From: Tepidicaulis marinus
GTDB lineage: Bacteria; Pseudomonadota; Alphaproteobacteria; Parvibaculales; Parvibaculaceae
Direction of reading: 5' to 3'
NCBI RefSeq assembly: GCF_000739695.1
Contig: NZ_BBIO01000004.1
Coordinates: forward strand, 168,282 to 232,281
DNA: 64,000 bases
The notes under the pieces were generated by a model that was not told the DNA's origin, searched no databases, and worked only from the letters and a program-made list of their open reading frames with translations. Below are positions 18,355 through 28,192 of this stretch, one piece after another. Position numbers and translations under genes: made by a program. The stretch's first letter is position 1; every line of letters starts with the position of its first letter.

Positions 18355-19275
18355 ATGACCACTCAGCAGACGGCGCAACCCGAAATTGAAGCCTTTTTCG
18401 ACGAACCCACCAACACGGTGAGCTACCTTGTGTGGGATCCGGCGACGCGCGAGGCGGCGATTATCGACCCGGTGCTCGATTACAATCACCGCTCGGGCAA
18501 AGCCTCCGCCCGCTCCGCCGACGCGCTGCTGAAGGCAGCAGCGGATAAAGGCCTCACCATCACCTGGGTGCTGGAAACCCACGCCCATGCGGACCATCTG
18601 ACCGCCGCGCCCTATATCAAGGCAAAGACCGGCGCGCCCGTCGGGATCGGCGCGCGCATCCGCGAGGTGCAGAAAATCTTCCGGCCCGTTTTCAACGCCA
18701 AGGACGTGTCGGGCGAAGGCACGGAATTCGATCACCTTTTTGAAGAAGGCGAGACGTTCAAGATCGGCAATCTCACGGGCGAGGTCATCGCCACGCCCGG
18801 CCATACGCCCGCCTGCGTCTCTTACAAGATCGGCGAGAATGTCTTTGTGGGCGACACGCTTTTCATGCCCGACTACGGCACCGCGCGGGCGGACTTTCCG
18901 GGCGGGGATGCGGCAACGCTTTACCGCTCCATCCAGAAGCTTCTGGCCCTGCCCGCACGCACCCGGCTTTTCATGTGCCATGATTACAAGGCGCCGGGGC
19001 GCGATACTTATGCCTGGGAAACAACAGTAGAAGAAGAGCGCACCCGCAATGTGCATGTGCATGAAGGGGTGAGCGAGGCCGAGTATGTCGCCATGCGCCA
19101 GAAGCGCGATGCCGGGCTCGACGCCCCGCTGCTGCTCCTCCCCTCGATCCAGGTCAATATCCGGGCCGGCCATTTCCCGGAAGCAGAGGAAAACGGTGTG
19201 CGCTATTTGAAAGTGCCGCTCAAGCTGGAGGGGGCGCTGGAAAGCAGCACGCTAGAAAAAGACAGCGCCGCCTGA
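18355..19275 (+). CDS. blh: persulfide dioxygenase-like metallo-beta-lactamase-fold protein (Blh/ETHE1 family)
   Basis: 306 residues. The metal motif THAHADH is at 75-81, with GHTPACVSY, FVGDTLF and CHDY giving further ligands of the mononuclear iron site in ETHE1-type persulfide dioxygenases, which oxidise glutathione persulfide to sulfite. The C-terminus is longer than human ETHE1 and fits the Blh (beta-lactamase-like hydrolase) group linked to BigR. AGGAGG 7 bp before ATG 18355 is a strong ribosome site. A terminator follows the stop. Together with the divergent rhodanese and exporter it forms a sulfide/persulfide oxidation pathway. Confidence 0.9.
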   Translation: MTTQQTAQPEIEAFFDEPTNTVSYLVWDPATREAAIIDPVLDYNHRSGKASARSADALLKAAADKGLTITWVLETHAHADHLTAAPYIKAKTGAPVGIGARIREVQKIFRPVFNAKDVSGEGTEFDHLFEEGETFKIGNLTGEVIATPGHTPACVSYKIGENVFVGDTLFMPDYGTARADFPGGDAATLYRSIQKLLALPARTRLFMCHDYKAPGRDTYAWETTVEEERTRNVHVHEGVSEAEYVAMRQKRDAGLDAPLLLLPSIQVNIRAGHFPEAEENGVRYLKVPLKLEGALESSTLEKDSAA

Positions 19276-19295
19276 CCCTTCCCTCTCACTAAAAA

Positions 19296-19328
19296 GAAAG
19301 GCCCGGAGCAACACTCTCCGGGCCTTTC
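19296..19328. terminator. bidirectional intrinsic terminator
   Basis: A 13-bp perfect stem (19296-19308 with 19316-19328) with a 7-base loop, preceded by a run of A. It lies between the convergent dioxygenase (+) and YHS-domain (-) genes. The poly-A side gives a T tract on the minus strand; the plus-strand tail is only TTTC, so it is stronger for the YHS gene. Confidence 0.75.
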
Positions 19329-19359
19329 AATTGAGCGGCTTCAGGTCTGGGGATGAGAT

Positions 19360-19863
19360 TTACTGAAGTGCCACCCAATTTTCGTTCGCCTGTTCGATGT
19401 AACCGGGAATGTCTTCTTCCCAGGTGCTCTGAACTTTCGGGCTGTAATTGAGATAAAGTTTGCCGTCGACGATGGTCCACAGCTCGGGCTCCGTCGTCGC
19501 CTTGGCGCCTTTAGCCACGCCATAGGCGCACCAGCCGCCATATTGCGGGGCATATTTTTCAGGGTTCGCGGCGAAGAGGTCGCGGTTCTCCGCGCTGGCG
19601 AAACGCCAAGTCGCGCCCTTCCATTCATACGTATAATCGGCCGAGCCCTGCACAGGCTTGCTCTGCGTGAAATAGGCAACCGGGTCCGTGCCGTTGATCG
19701 CCACACCGTCCTCGGTATAGATCTCGCCCTTGCCGGCGGCCATGGCCGAGGGGGTCGCCCCGGCAACGGCAATGATCAGCGCGCCAAGCAGGCCGAAACT
19801 CACGGCAAAGCCGCGCACCAGATCTTTGAACCCGAAACTCTTTGCCGGATACTGATGTGTCAT
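19360..19863 (-). CDS. YHS domain-containing exported protein
   Basis: 167 residues with a long N-terminal signal or anchor (about 14-42, ending TPSAMAAG). The YHS-type domain follows: INGTDPVAYFTQSKPVQGSADYTYEWKGATWRFASAENRDLFAANPEKYAPQYGG, then WCAYGVAKG with the family's cysteine, and WTIVDGKLYLNYSPKV. YHS domains often bind metal, but this exported subgroup has no assigned function. GGAAGGA about 6 bp before ATG 19863 sets the start. It is transcribed divergently from the antiporter gene. Confidence 0.85.
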   Translation of the reverse strand: MTHQYPAKSFGFKDLVRGFAVSFGLLGALIIAVAGATPSAMAAGKGEIYTEDGVAINGTDPVAYFTQSKPVQGSADYTYEWKGATWRFASAENRDLFAANPEKYAPQYGGWCAYGVAKGAKATTEPELWTIVDGKLYLNYSPKVQSTWEEDIPGYIEQANENWVALQ

Positions 19864-20063
19864 GGAATGTCCTTCCGCTTGCTGGTCGCTGAACGCCCCT
19901 TCGCGTGGGCAAAAGATGACCGCTGCGCAAAAGCTTTTCCAATCAAGCCAGCACAAAATTGCGTGAGGGCGCGTTAAGCTCTTGAGAGGGCGCAAAAGCG
20001 CTGCCAATGCCGGACGAAACGGCGCGGCGAGGAAAGAATCGATACCGCTAAGAGGACCGGAAA

Positions 20064-21308
20064 ATGTCAGAATTTGCCGCGCTTTTCCTGGGGGCCGCCG
20101 TGCTTGTGCTCTACGGCGCCGTTTCCAGGCGGCAAGTCGCAAGCTATCTGACGGGGCCCATGCTTTTCGTCGCCATCGGCGCGGCGGCGGGCTTTGTGCT
20201 GCAAAATGGCGGCCCCCGGGCCGCGGATATTTCCCATATCCGGCTTCTGGGCGAGCTGACACTTGCCATTGTTCTGTTTACTGATTCGGCCCATCTCAAA
20301 CCGAAACACCTGCTTCAGGAAGAAAGCTGGCCGGCACGCATGCTTTTCATCGGCCTGCCCTTGGTGATTCTCTCAGGCGCCGCCCTTGCCTATGTGCTCT
20401 TTCCCGGCTGGCCGCTTTGGCTCGCCGTTCTGGCAGGGCTCATTCTCTCCCCCACAGATGCGGCGCTTGGCCGCTTCATCCTGGAAGATCAGGACGTGCC
20501 CGAGCCCTTGCGCGAGACCTTGAATGCGGAAAGCGGGCTGAATGACGGGTTCGCCCTGCCGCCCATTCTCATTCTATTGGCCCTTGCCGGAGGCGGCATG
20601 GGGTTGGCCTATGACGAAAGCGCGTTGACGCTGGCCCGCCATCTTGTACTCGGGCCCCTTTGCGGCGTCGTGATTGGTTTTAGCGGCGGCAAACTGATTG
20701 ATTATGCGGCGCGGCGCGGCTGGATGCAGCCGCTCTACCAGCGTCTCGCAGCGCCTGCCCTCGCCGTCCTTGCCTATGCGGGCGCCGAGCTGATCCATGC
20801 CAACGGTTTTATCGCCGCTTACGTGGCAGGGCTGATGATCCCGCTCACCGTTTGCCTCAGCGCGCAAAAATATCTCAAAGAGTTTTCCCAGACCGAGGCC
20901 GAGCTTCTGACCCTCATCATGTTCTTTCTTTTCGGCCTTCTCATCGTGCCTTTGGGCGCAGAAGCCTGGAGCGGCACCATGGTGCTTTATGCGCTGGCGA
21001 GTCTCACCATTATCCGTGTGCTGCCTATCATGGCCTCGCTCACCGGCACGGGGCTCGGCTGGCGCTCGAAGGGCATTCTCGCCTGGTTCGGCCCGCGCGG
21101 CATCGCTTCCATTCTCTATCTGCTTCTAGCATTCGAAACGCTTGGGCCGGGCAATGCCTTCACCGAGCTTGCCGGCCTCGTCTCCTTGACTGTGCTCCTC
21201 AGCATTTACGCGCACGGCCTTTCCGCCGTGCCGCTGGCGCGCGCTTACGCCGCCCATGCCGAACGCATCGAGCTGCCGCTGAGACGCGCGCGCAAGAAAC
21301 CGGAATAG
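20064..21308 (+). CDS. CPA1-type cation/proton antiporter
   Basis: Membrane protein of 414 residues with about 12 hydrophobic helices. The ion-binding region LSPTDAALGRFIL has the TD of antiporters, followed by LNAESGLNDGFALPP, the ND-containing motif of CPA1 exchangers. A later FGPRGIASILYLL matches the conserved GPRG loop. It presumably exchanges Na+ or K+ for H+ at the inner membrane; the ion is not clear. AGAGGA 7 bp upstream supports ATG 20064. Its stop lies only 2 bp from that of the convergent carboxylase gene, with no terminator between. Confidence 0.88.
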   Translation: MSEFAALFLGAAVLVLYGAVSRRQVASYLTGPMLFVAIGAAAGFVLQNGGPRAADISHIRLLGELTLAIVLFTDSAHLKPKHLLQEESWPARMLFIGLPLVILSGAALAYVLFPGWPLWLAVLAGLILSPTDAALGRFILEDQDVPEPLRETLNAESGLNDGFALPPILILLALAGGGMGLAYDESALTLARHLVLGPLCGVVIGFSGGKLIDYAARRGWMQPLYQRLAAPALAVLAYAGAELIHANGFIAAYVAGLMIPLTVCLSAQKYLKEFSQTEAELLTLIMFFLFGLLIVPLGAEAWSGTMVLYALASLTIIRVLPIMASLTGTGLGWRSKGILAWFGPRGIASILYLLLAFETLGPGNAFTELAGLVSLTVLLSIYAHGLSAVPLARAYAAHAERIELPLRRARKKPE

Positions 21309-21310
21309 CC

Positions 21311-24300
21311 TTACCAGGTATCGATGAAGGCGCGACCTTTCAGTCCGGGCTCCATGGGCGGCAGCGATTTCAGCCCGCGCGCGATCCAGTGGCGCGTTTC
21401 GGCCGGATCGATCACCGCATCGATTTCCAGGAACGAGGCCATATTCGTCGCCTTGCCGTTCTCATAATATTTGGCGACCATTTTCTGGAAGAACGCCTCG
21501 CGCTCGTCCGGGTCCTCGATGGCTTCCATCTCGCGCCGGTAGCCGAGCCGCACCGCCCCTTCCAGCCCCATGCCGCCGAACTCGCCGGTCGGCCAGGAGA
21601 TGTTGAAGAAAGGCGCATGGAAACTACCGCCCGTCATCGCCTGCGCGCCGAGACCGTAGCCCTTGCGGAGCACCACAGCGAAAACCGGTACGCGCACATT
21701 CGCCGCCGTCACGAACATGCGGCTGACATGGCGCACCTGCGCGGTCTTTTCGATTTCCGGCCCCACCATGAAACCCGGCGTATCGCAGAGCGAAAGAATG
21801 GGCAGACCGAAAGCATCGCAAAGCTGCATGAAGCGCGCGGCCTTGTCGCCCGCATCCGCATCGATCGCCCCGCCGAGATGGAAGGGATTATTGGCCATCA
21901 GCCCCATGGGCCGGCCTTCAACGCGCACAAGCGCGGTCTTGATGCCGATGCCGAAATCCTTGCGCAGCTCCAACACGGAGCCTTTATCCACGAGCCCGGC
22001 AATGACATTGTTCACGTCATAAGCGCGCAGCCGGTTTTCGGGAATGACATGGCGCAGCTTGCGCTGATCCTCCGCATCCCAGTCGCTCGCCGGGCCTTGA
22101 AAATAGGACAGGTATTTCTTGCAGGCCTCGATGGCTTCCGCCTCGTCCTTTACCGCAACATCGATGACGCCGTTCTTGCGCTGCACGTCGTAAGGACCGA
22201 CATCTTCGGGCGCATAAACGCCGAGCCCGCCGCCTTCGATCATGGCCGGGCCGCCCATGCCGATATTGGAATCGGCGGTTGCGATAATCACATCGCAGCA
22301 GCCGAGCAGCGCGGCGTTGCCCGCAAAGCAGCGCCCCGAGGTCACGCCGACCAGCGGCACCTTGCCGCTCAGTTTCGCGAAAGTGAGGAAAGACGGCGTA
22401 TCGAGACCGGCAACGCCCGCCACATCCGTGTCGCCGGGGCGCCCGCCCCCGCCTTCGGCCAAAAGCACGACAGGCAGTTTCTGCTCTTCGGCCAGAAAGA
22501 GCATGCGGTCCATCTTCTTGTGGTTCATCGCCCCTTGCGTGCCGGCAAAGACCGTAAAGTCATAGCCCATCACCATGGCGCGGGCTTTTTCCTCACCGAA
22601 AAGATCGCCGTTCACCGTGCCGATGCCGGAGACGAGACCGTCCGCCGGGCTCATCTTCAACAGATCTTCCATGGAGCGGCGGCGGCGCTGCGCGGCAAGC
22701 GCCAGGGCGCCATATTCGATTAAGCTGCCTTCATCGCACAGGTGAGCAATATTCTCCCGCACCGTGCGCTGATTGCGTTTCCGGCGGCGGGCAACGGCGT
22801 CGGGCCGGTTCTCATCAAGGCCCAGCGCGTGGCGCTCAATCACATGGGCAAGATCAGGGCGGATATAGTCGAGATCGACTTCTTCTTCCGCCACTTCCGC
22901 CGCATCCGCGCCTTCCGATTCCTCGATGAAGAGGATCGCCTCGCCGTCCATCACCGTGGCGTTCGGCACGGCGGCGATCTTGCGCACCGTCCCGCTGATC
23001 GGCGCTTTGATCGTGTGCTCCATCTTCATCGCTTCCAAGACGGCAATCTGCTGGCCTTTGGCGATATGCTCGCCTTCTGCCACATCGACGCTGATCACCT
23101 TGCCCTGCATGGTGGAGGAAACGGGCTCCGTCCCCGCCGGGCCTTCTACGGCATGGGCAGCATGAGCAGCGGCGCCATTTTCATTCGCCGTAAAATAAAG
23201 CGCGCGGTGTTCGGCCTCCCTCACAAGCTCGGCGGCGTGATCGGCAATGAAGCCGGTATAGACATCGTTCGCTTTCACCTCGGCGCGGGCGAGCAGGTTC
23301 TGCAAAAATGCCTTGTTCGTCGCCGCGCCTTCGATCTGAAATTCGCCAAGCGCGCGGTAGGCCCGGCCCAGCGCTTCGCTATAGTCGGGTGCGGGCGAAT
23401 AAGCGATGAGCTTGGCGAGCAGGCTGTCGTAATGGGGGCTCGTTCGGTAGCCCGCATAGCCGAACGTGTCGACGCGGATGCCGGGACCCGACGGCGGCGC
23501 AAAGGCGCTGAGCGTGCCGCCTGCGGGCATCGCCTCGCCCCTCTCCGTCATCTTTTCCATATTGATGCGCAGCTGCACGGCATAACCGCGCGGCGCGGGC
23601 GGCGCGCCAAGCCCCACCTCGTCAAGCGAGGCGCCGGCGGCAATACGAAGCTGCGTTTTCACAAGATCGATGCCGGTCACTTCTTCCGTCACCGTATGCT
23701 CGACCTGGAGGCGCGGATTGGCCTCCATGAAGGCGAAGCTTTTCAGCGGGTCTTTCGCCTCTGCATCGATCAGGAATTCGAAGGTGCCAAGCCCCTTATA
23801 GCTCGCGGCTCCGGCAAGCTTGCGGGCCGCTGCGCAAAGCGCCTCGCGCAGCGCCGGGTCAAGTGAAGGACTCGGCGCGATCTCGACGAGTTTCTGATTG
23901 CGCCGCTGCAGGGTGCATTCGCGCTCGCCCAGATCGATGACGGTTGCGCCGTCGCCAACAATCTGAATTTCGATATGCCGCGCTTTGCGGATGAGCTTTT
24001 CCGCATAGACCGCATCATTGCCGAAAGCGGCCTTGGCTTCCGAGCGGCAGCGTTCATAAGCTTCGGCAAGATCGCCCGCATCCGTCACCGCGCGCATGCC
24101 GCGCCCGCCGCCGCCGGCCAGCGCTTTGAGCATGATCGCGCCGCCCTTGCCTTGCGCTTCCAGAAAGGCCCGCGCCTCCTCAAGGCTCGCCGCCCCTTTC
24201 GTGCCGGGGAAAAGCGGCACACCTTCTTTTTCCGCAAGCGCCCTTGCTGCCGCCTTATCGCCGAAAAGCGAGAGCGCCTCGGGCGAGGGGCCGACAAAGG

Positions 24301-24595
24301 TAATGTCTTCCTTAGCGCAGGCCCGCGCAAAGGCGGCGTTTTCGCTTAAAAAGCCGTAGCCGGGGTGAATGGCATCGCAGCCCATTTTCTTCGCCTCGGC
24401 CACGATCTGCGCAATGTCGAGATAGGCGCCCGCCCCTTCCCCGCTCAAAGCTGCCGCCTCATCGCAAACCCGCACATGCAGCGCGCGCGCGTCGTCCTCG
24501 GCATAGACGGCGACCGTGCGCAGCCCCAGCTCCGCCGCCGCCCGCGCGATGCGAATGGCAATTTCCCCGCGATTTGCGATGAGCACGCTTTTCAT
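21311..24595 (-). CDS. single-chain biotin-dependent acyl-CoA carboxylase (LCC-like)
   Basis: 1094 residues joining all carboxylase parts in one chain. Biotin carboxylase, about 1-450 (ANRGEIAIR, GGGGRGM loop at 161-167, EANPRLQVEH at 291-300). Then a linking region and a biotinyl domain with biotin lysine K524 in EAMKMEH. Carboxyltransferase domains run from about 590 to the end. This order fits single-chain long-chain acyl-CoA carboxylases rather than two-subunit propionyl-CoA carboxylase or pyruvate carboxylase. The substrate (acetyl-, propionyl- or longer acyl-CoA) is not certain. A separate accB-accC pair at 6.8-8.6 kb serves fatty-acid synthesis, so this enzyme has another job. Confidence 0.92.
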   Translation of the reverse strand: MKSVLIANRGEIAIRIARAAAELGLRTVAVYAEDDARALHVRVCDEAAALSGEGAGAYLDIAQIVAEAKKMGCDAIHPGYGFLSENAAFARACAKEDITFVGPSPEALSLFGDKAAARALAEKEGVPLFPGTKGAASLEEARAFLEAQGKGGAIMLKALAGGGGRGMRAVTDAGDLAEAYERCRSEAKAAFGNDAVYAEKLIRKARHIEIQIVGDGATVIDLGERECTLQRRNQKLVEIAPSPSLDPALREALCAAARKLAGAASYKGLGTFEFLIDAEAKDPLKSFAFMEANPRLQVEHTVTEEVTGIDLVKTQLRIAAGASLDEVGLGAPPAPRGYAVQLRINMEKMTERGEAMPAGGTLSAFAPPSGPGIRVDTFGYAGYRTSPHYDSLLAKLIAYSPAPDYSEALGRAYRALGEFQIEGAATNKAFLQNLLARAEVKANDVYTGFIADHAAELVREAEHRALYFTANENGAAAHAAHAVEGPAGTEPVSSTMQGKVISVDVAEGEHIAKGQQIAVLEAMKMEHTIKAPISGTVRKIAAVPNATVMDGEAILFIEESEGADAAEVAEEEVDLDYIRPDLAHVIERHALGLDENRPDAVARRRKRNQRTVRENIAHLCDEGSLIEYGALALAAQRRRRSMEDLLKMSPADGLVSGIGTVNGDLFGEEKARAMVMGYDFTVFAGTQGAMNHKKMDRMLFLAEEQKLPVVLLAEGGGGRPGDTDVAGVAGLDTPSFLTFAKLSGKVPLVGVTSGRCFAGNAALLGCCDVIIATADSNIGMGGPAMIEGGGLGVYAPEDVGPYDVQRKNGVIDVAVKDEAEAIEACKKYLSYFQGPASDWDAEDQRKLRHVIPENRLRAYDVNNVIAGLVDKGSVLELRKDFGIGIKTALVRVEGRPMGLMANNPFHLGGAIDADAGDKAARFMQLCDAFGLPILSLCDTPGFMVGPEIEKTAQVRHVSRMFVTAANVRVPVFAVVLRKGYGLGAQAMTGGSFHAPFFNISWPTGEFGGMGLEGAVRLGYRREMEAIEDPDEREAFFQKMVAKYYENGKATNMASFLEIDAVIDPAETRHWIARGLKSLPPMEPGLKGRAFIDTW

Positions 24596-24921
24596 GAACC
24601 GGCCTCCCCAAGCGAATTATCTTTTCTGCTTTAGTAGAGAGGGCTTTACGGGGTGTCAAACGGCTGGGGAGCGACGTTCCCGCCGCCCTTCGTCACCCTC
24701 GGGCTTGACCCGAGGGTCCATGGAAAAGCTGCTGCAAGCGGCCAGGCGGCCTGGACCCCGGGTCAAGCCCGGGGTGACACTTGGAATCACATGAAAGGAA
24801 TGCGCCGACCAGCTTGCTCAGGCTGTCACCCCGGCTTTATGCCGGGATCCATCCTGCCTGCGGTACGGGTAGCGATGCCTACTGGCCGCCGGTACATTGA
24901 CCAGAGAAAGACAAGCCGCCC
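24596..24921. repeat. intergenic region with three dispersed palindromic repeats
   Basis: Units at 24692-24723 (GTCACC to GGTCCA), 24752-24779 (opposed) and 24825-24852 (GTCACC to GATCCAT). The first two form a head-to-head pair separated by about 28 bp, able to fold into a long composite hairpin. The third, with TTTAT in its loop, is nearly identical to the empty site rebuilt around the transposon at 53 kb. No gene is seen in the stretch. Confidence 0.8.
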
Positions 24922-26739
24922 TTACTTCTTCTCCGGCTGCACCACGCGGATGTTCAATTCGCGCAGCTGCGCGTTCGAGACATCGGAGGGTGCCTGCATC
25001 ATCAGGTCCTGCGCCTGCTGGTTCATCGGGAAGAGCGTCACTTCGCGCAGATTGTCCACACCGGCCAGCAGCATCACCATGCGGTCGATGCCGGGGGCAA
25101 GACCGCCATGCGGCGGCGCGCCGTATTTGAACGCGCTGAGCATACCGCCGAACTTGTTCTCCACCACGTCCTTGTCATAGCCGGCCAGCTCGAACGCCTT
25201 ATACATGACTTCCGGGCGATGGTTCCGCACCGCGCCCGAGGAAAGCTCGATGCCGTTGCAGACGATGTCGTACTGGAAAGCGGTCATGCCGAGAATGGTG
25301 TCGGCATCCTTTTCCCGGTCCAGCTTGACGAATTCTTCATGCGGATAATTCGGCATGGAGAAGGGGTTGTGCGAGAAGTCGATCTTCTTTTCTTCCTCGT
25401 CCCATTCATACATGGGGAAGTCGACGACCCAGCAGAAGTTGAAGCCTTCTTTCTTCGGCAGAGTTTCAAGATCGGTGCCGATCTTGACGCGGGCTTGCCC
25501 CGCGAAAGAAACGAAATGTTTCGGCTGGCCGCAAACGAAGAACACCGCATCGCCGTCTTTCAGGCCAAGCTGGGTGCGGATCGCTTCGGTGCGCTCGGGG
25601 CCGATATTTTTCGCCACCGGCCCGGCACCCTGGATCTCACCGCCTTCCTCGCGGAAGAAGATGTAACCGAGGCCCGGCTGGCCCTCGCCCTGCGCCCAGG
25701 CATTCATGCGGTCGCAGAAAGCGCGGCTGCCGCCGCCCGGCGCCGGGATCGCCCAGACCTCGACCTTCGGGTCGTTGGCGATAAGATTCGCAAAGACTTT
25801 GAAGCCACTACCCGCGAAATGCGGCGTGACTTCTTCCATCTCGATCGGGATGCGCAGGTCCGGCTTGTCCGAGCCGTATTTGCGCATGGCTTCGGCATAG
25901 GGAATGCGCGGGAAAGGATAAGGCGTCACCGCCTGGCCGTTACCGAATTCCTCAAAGAGGCCATGCAGCACAGGCTCGATCGCGGCAAAGATATCGTCCT
26001 GCTCGACAAAGCTCATTTCCATATCGAGCTGATAGAACTCGCCCGGCGAGCGATCGGCGCGCGCGTCTTCGTCGCGGAAGCAGGGCGCGATCTGGAAATA
26101 GCGGTCGAAACCCGCCACCATGATGAGCTGTTTGAACTGCTGCGGCGCCTGGGGAAGCGCATAGAACTGGCCCGGATGCAGGCGCGAGGGCACGAGGAAG
26201 TCGCGCGCGCCTTCGGGCGAAGACGCCGTGAGGATCGGCGTCTGGAATTCCATGAAGCCTTCATCGGTCATGCGCCGGCGGATAGAGGAAATCACTTTCG
26301 AGCGCAGCACGATGTTCCGGTGCAGCGTTTCGCGGCGCAGGTCGAGGAAGCGGTAGCGCAGGCGCGTGTCTTCCGGATAGTCCGGCTCGCCGAAAACCGG
26401 CAGCGGCAGTTCTTCTGCCGGTGAGAGCACTTCCATGCTCTTCACCTGCACTTCAATGGCGCCGGTCACGAGGTTTTCGTTCACCGTCTCCGCGCTGCGG
26501 GCGATGACCGGGCCTTCCACCTTGATCACCGATTCCGCGCGCACGCGCTCTGCAGCGGCGAAAGGCTCGGCGAAATCCGGGTCGAAAACGAGCTGCGTAA
26601 TGCCGTAATGGTCGCGCAGGTCGATGAAAAGCAGGCCGCCATGGTCGCGCTTGCGGTGCACCCAGCCGGAAAGGCGGACGGTTTCGCCCACTTGAGCCTT
26701 GGTCAACTCGCCGCATGTGTGAGAGCGATATGAATGCAT
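24922..26739 (-). CDS. aspS: aspartyl-tRNA synthetase
   Basis: Class II synthetase of 605 residues, the long bacterial type with an inserted GAD domain. It opens [35 protein letters not shown] (OB-fold anticodon domain). Motif 2 lies in [20 protein letters not shown] and motif 3 in [21 protein letters not shown] about 8 bp upstream supports ATG 26739. Many alphaproteobacterial AspRS enzymes are non-discriminating and also charge tRNA-Asn for GatCAB; that cannot be decided here. Confidence 0.97.
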   Translation of the reverse strand: MHSYRSHTCGELTKAQVGETVRLSGWVHRKRDHGGLLFIDLRDHYGITQLVFDPDFAEPFAAAERVRAESVIKVEGPVIARSAETVNENLVTGAIEVQVKSMEVLSPAEELPLPVFGEPDYPEDTRLRYRFLDLRRETLHRNIVLRSKVISSIRRRMTDEGFMEFQTPILTASSPEGARDFLVPSRLHPGQFYALPQAPQQFKQLIMVAGFDRYFQIAPCFRDEDARADRSPGEFYQLDMEMSFVEQDDIFAAIEPVLHGLFEEFGNGQAVTPYPFPRIPYAEAMRKYGSDKPDLRIPIEMEEVTPHFAGSGFKVFANLIANDPKVEVWAIPAPGGGSRAFCDRMNAWAQGEGQPGLGYIFFREEGGEIQGAGPVAKNIGPERTEAIRTQLGLKDGDAVFFVCGQPKHFVSFAGQARVKIGTDLETLPKKEGFNFCWVVDFPMYEWDEEEKKIDFSHNPFSMPNYPHEEFVKLDREKDADTILGMTAFQYDIVCNGIELSSGAVRNHRPEVMYKAFELAGYDKDVVENKFGGMLSAFKYGAPPHGGLAPGIDRMVMLLAGVDNLREVTLFPMNQQAQDLMMQAPSDVSNAQLRELNIRVVQPEKK

Positions 26740-26983
26740 CTGCCGATCCTGACGTCCCTGCCCTTGCCGGAATGCGAAATTCCGGCGGGCGAATCTCTGG
26801 AATGACCCGGCGCGGGCGCGCGCCGCATGGCCCTTTGGGGGCCGAAAAGCGCATGGAAAGGGGCGATTTGTCAAGCTTTCCCCGTGCTTTCTGGGTACTT
26901 TCTGGCGACTTTTCCGGGCTTTTGCCCCGCCCCTTGGAGCGGGAGGCGACAAGGGTTAAGGATTGGGGTATAGGATCGGCGCC

Positions 26984-28171
26984 ATGGATATGATCACGAC
27001 CACAAAAGACCTCGAAACCCTTTGTAAAAAGCTCGAAACGGCCCCTTACATCACGGTCGATACGGAGTTTTTACGGGACAAGACCTATTGGCCCAAGCTC
27101 TGCCTCATTCAGGTAGCGAATACGGAAGAAGGCTTCCTGATCGACCCTCTGGCCGAGGGCATCGACCTTGCACCCTTCTACAAGCTGATGGCGCACCCCA
27201 AGGTCATCAAGGTGTTCCATGCCGCCCGGCAGGATATAGAGATTTTCTACCATATGGGCGGGGTGATCCCCGATCCCCTTTTCGACACGCAGATCGCGGC
27301 CATGGCCTGCGGTTTCGGCGAATCCGTCGGCTATGAGACGCTGGTGCGCAAGATCGCCCGCGAAAAAGTGGACAAGACCTCCCGTTTCACCGATTGGAGC
27401 CACCGCCCGCTCAGCGAAAAACAGCTGGCTTATGCGCTGGCCGACGTCACGCATCTCAGGCCCGTTTACGAGGCTTTCGCCAAGCAGCTTTCCGATCAGG
27501 GCCGCGTGCGCTGGGTGGCCGAAGAAATGGCCATCCTGCAAAGCCCGGCGACCTATGACCTCAAGCCCGAAGATGCCTGGAAGCGGCTGAAAGCGCGCGT
27601 GAAGAACAAGCGCCAGCTCGGCGTTCTGATGGAACTTGCCGCCTGGCGCGAGCGCGAGGCGCAAAGCCGCGACCTGCCGCGCAACCGGGTGATGAAGGAC
27701 GATGCGCTGTTCGAGCTTGCGACCCAGCAGCCCAAGGCGCTTAAAGATCTCGACCGTTTGCGCGCTGTGCCCAAGGGCTTCAGCGGCTCGCGCAGCGCCG
27801 CCGGCCTCATGGAGGCGATCAAAAAAGGCATGGCGACACCGGAGGAGGACATTCCCGAGCCCGGCAATAACCGCGTCATGCCGCCCGGCATCGGCCCCAT
27901 CGTCGAGTTGTTGAAAGTGCTCCTGAAGCTGAAGGCGGAAGAGCACGATGTGGCCTCGAAGCTCATCGCAACGGTCTCCGAGCTTGAGGAAATCGCGGCG
28001 AGCGACAAGGCCAAGGTGCCCTCGCTCACCGGCTGGCGGCGGGAGATTTTCGGCGCCGACGCGCTTGCCCTCAAACACGGCAAGCTCGGCCTTTCCGTCA
28101 AGGGCAAGAAGCTCGTCGCCGCGCCGCTGCGCGAGGAAAACGAAGAAAGCACGGCAGCGGCGGCGGATTGA
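26984..28171 (+). CDS. rnd: ribonuclease D
   Basis: 3'-5' exoribonuclease for tRNA 3' maturation. 395 residues: a DEDDy exonuclease domain with D26 and E28 in [14 protein letters not shown]84 in [11 protein letters not shown], and YALADVTHL carrying the last tyrosine/aspartate motif. An HRDC domain follows (about 215-290). AGGA about 9 bp upstream sets ATG 26984. A candidate promoter TTGGAG-N17-TAAGGA lies at 26934-26962. It is divergent from aspS and converges on ppx with 21 bp between stops. Confidence 0.95.
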   Translation: MDMITTTKDLETLCKKLETAPYITVDTEFLRDKTYWPKLCLIQVANTEEGFLIDPLAEGIDLAPFYKLMAHPKVIKVFHAARQDIEIFYHMGGVIPDPLFDTQIAAMACGFGESVGYETLVRKIAREKVDKTSRFTDWSHRPLSEKQLAYALADVTHLRPVYEAFAKQLSDQGRVRWVAEEMAILQSPATYDLKPEDAWKRLKARVKNKRQLGVLMELAAWREREAQSRDLPRNRVMKDDALFELATQQPKALKDLDRLRAVPKGFSGSRSAAGLMEAIKKGMATPEEDIPEPGNNRVMPPGIGPIVELLKVLLKLKAEEHDVASKLIATVSELEEIAASDKAKVPSLTGWRREIFGADALALKHGKLGLSVKGKKLVAAPLREENEESTAAAAD

Positions 28172-28192
28172 GGCGAAGGCCGAAGGACAGCC

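Noticed and set aside
20852..22723. A 623-residue frame overlapping the antiporter and carboxylase genes
   Set aside because: It crosses the ends of two clear genes and shows no recognisable motif.
24692..24852. CRISPR-like array from regularly placed repeats
   Set aside because: Units alternate orientation, spacing is uneven and there are only three, so they are the dispersed palindromes, not CRISPR.
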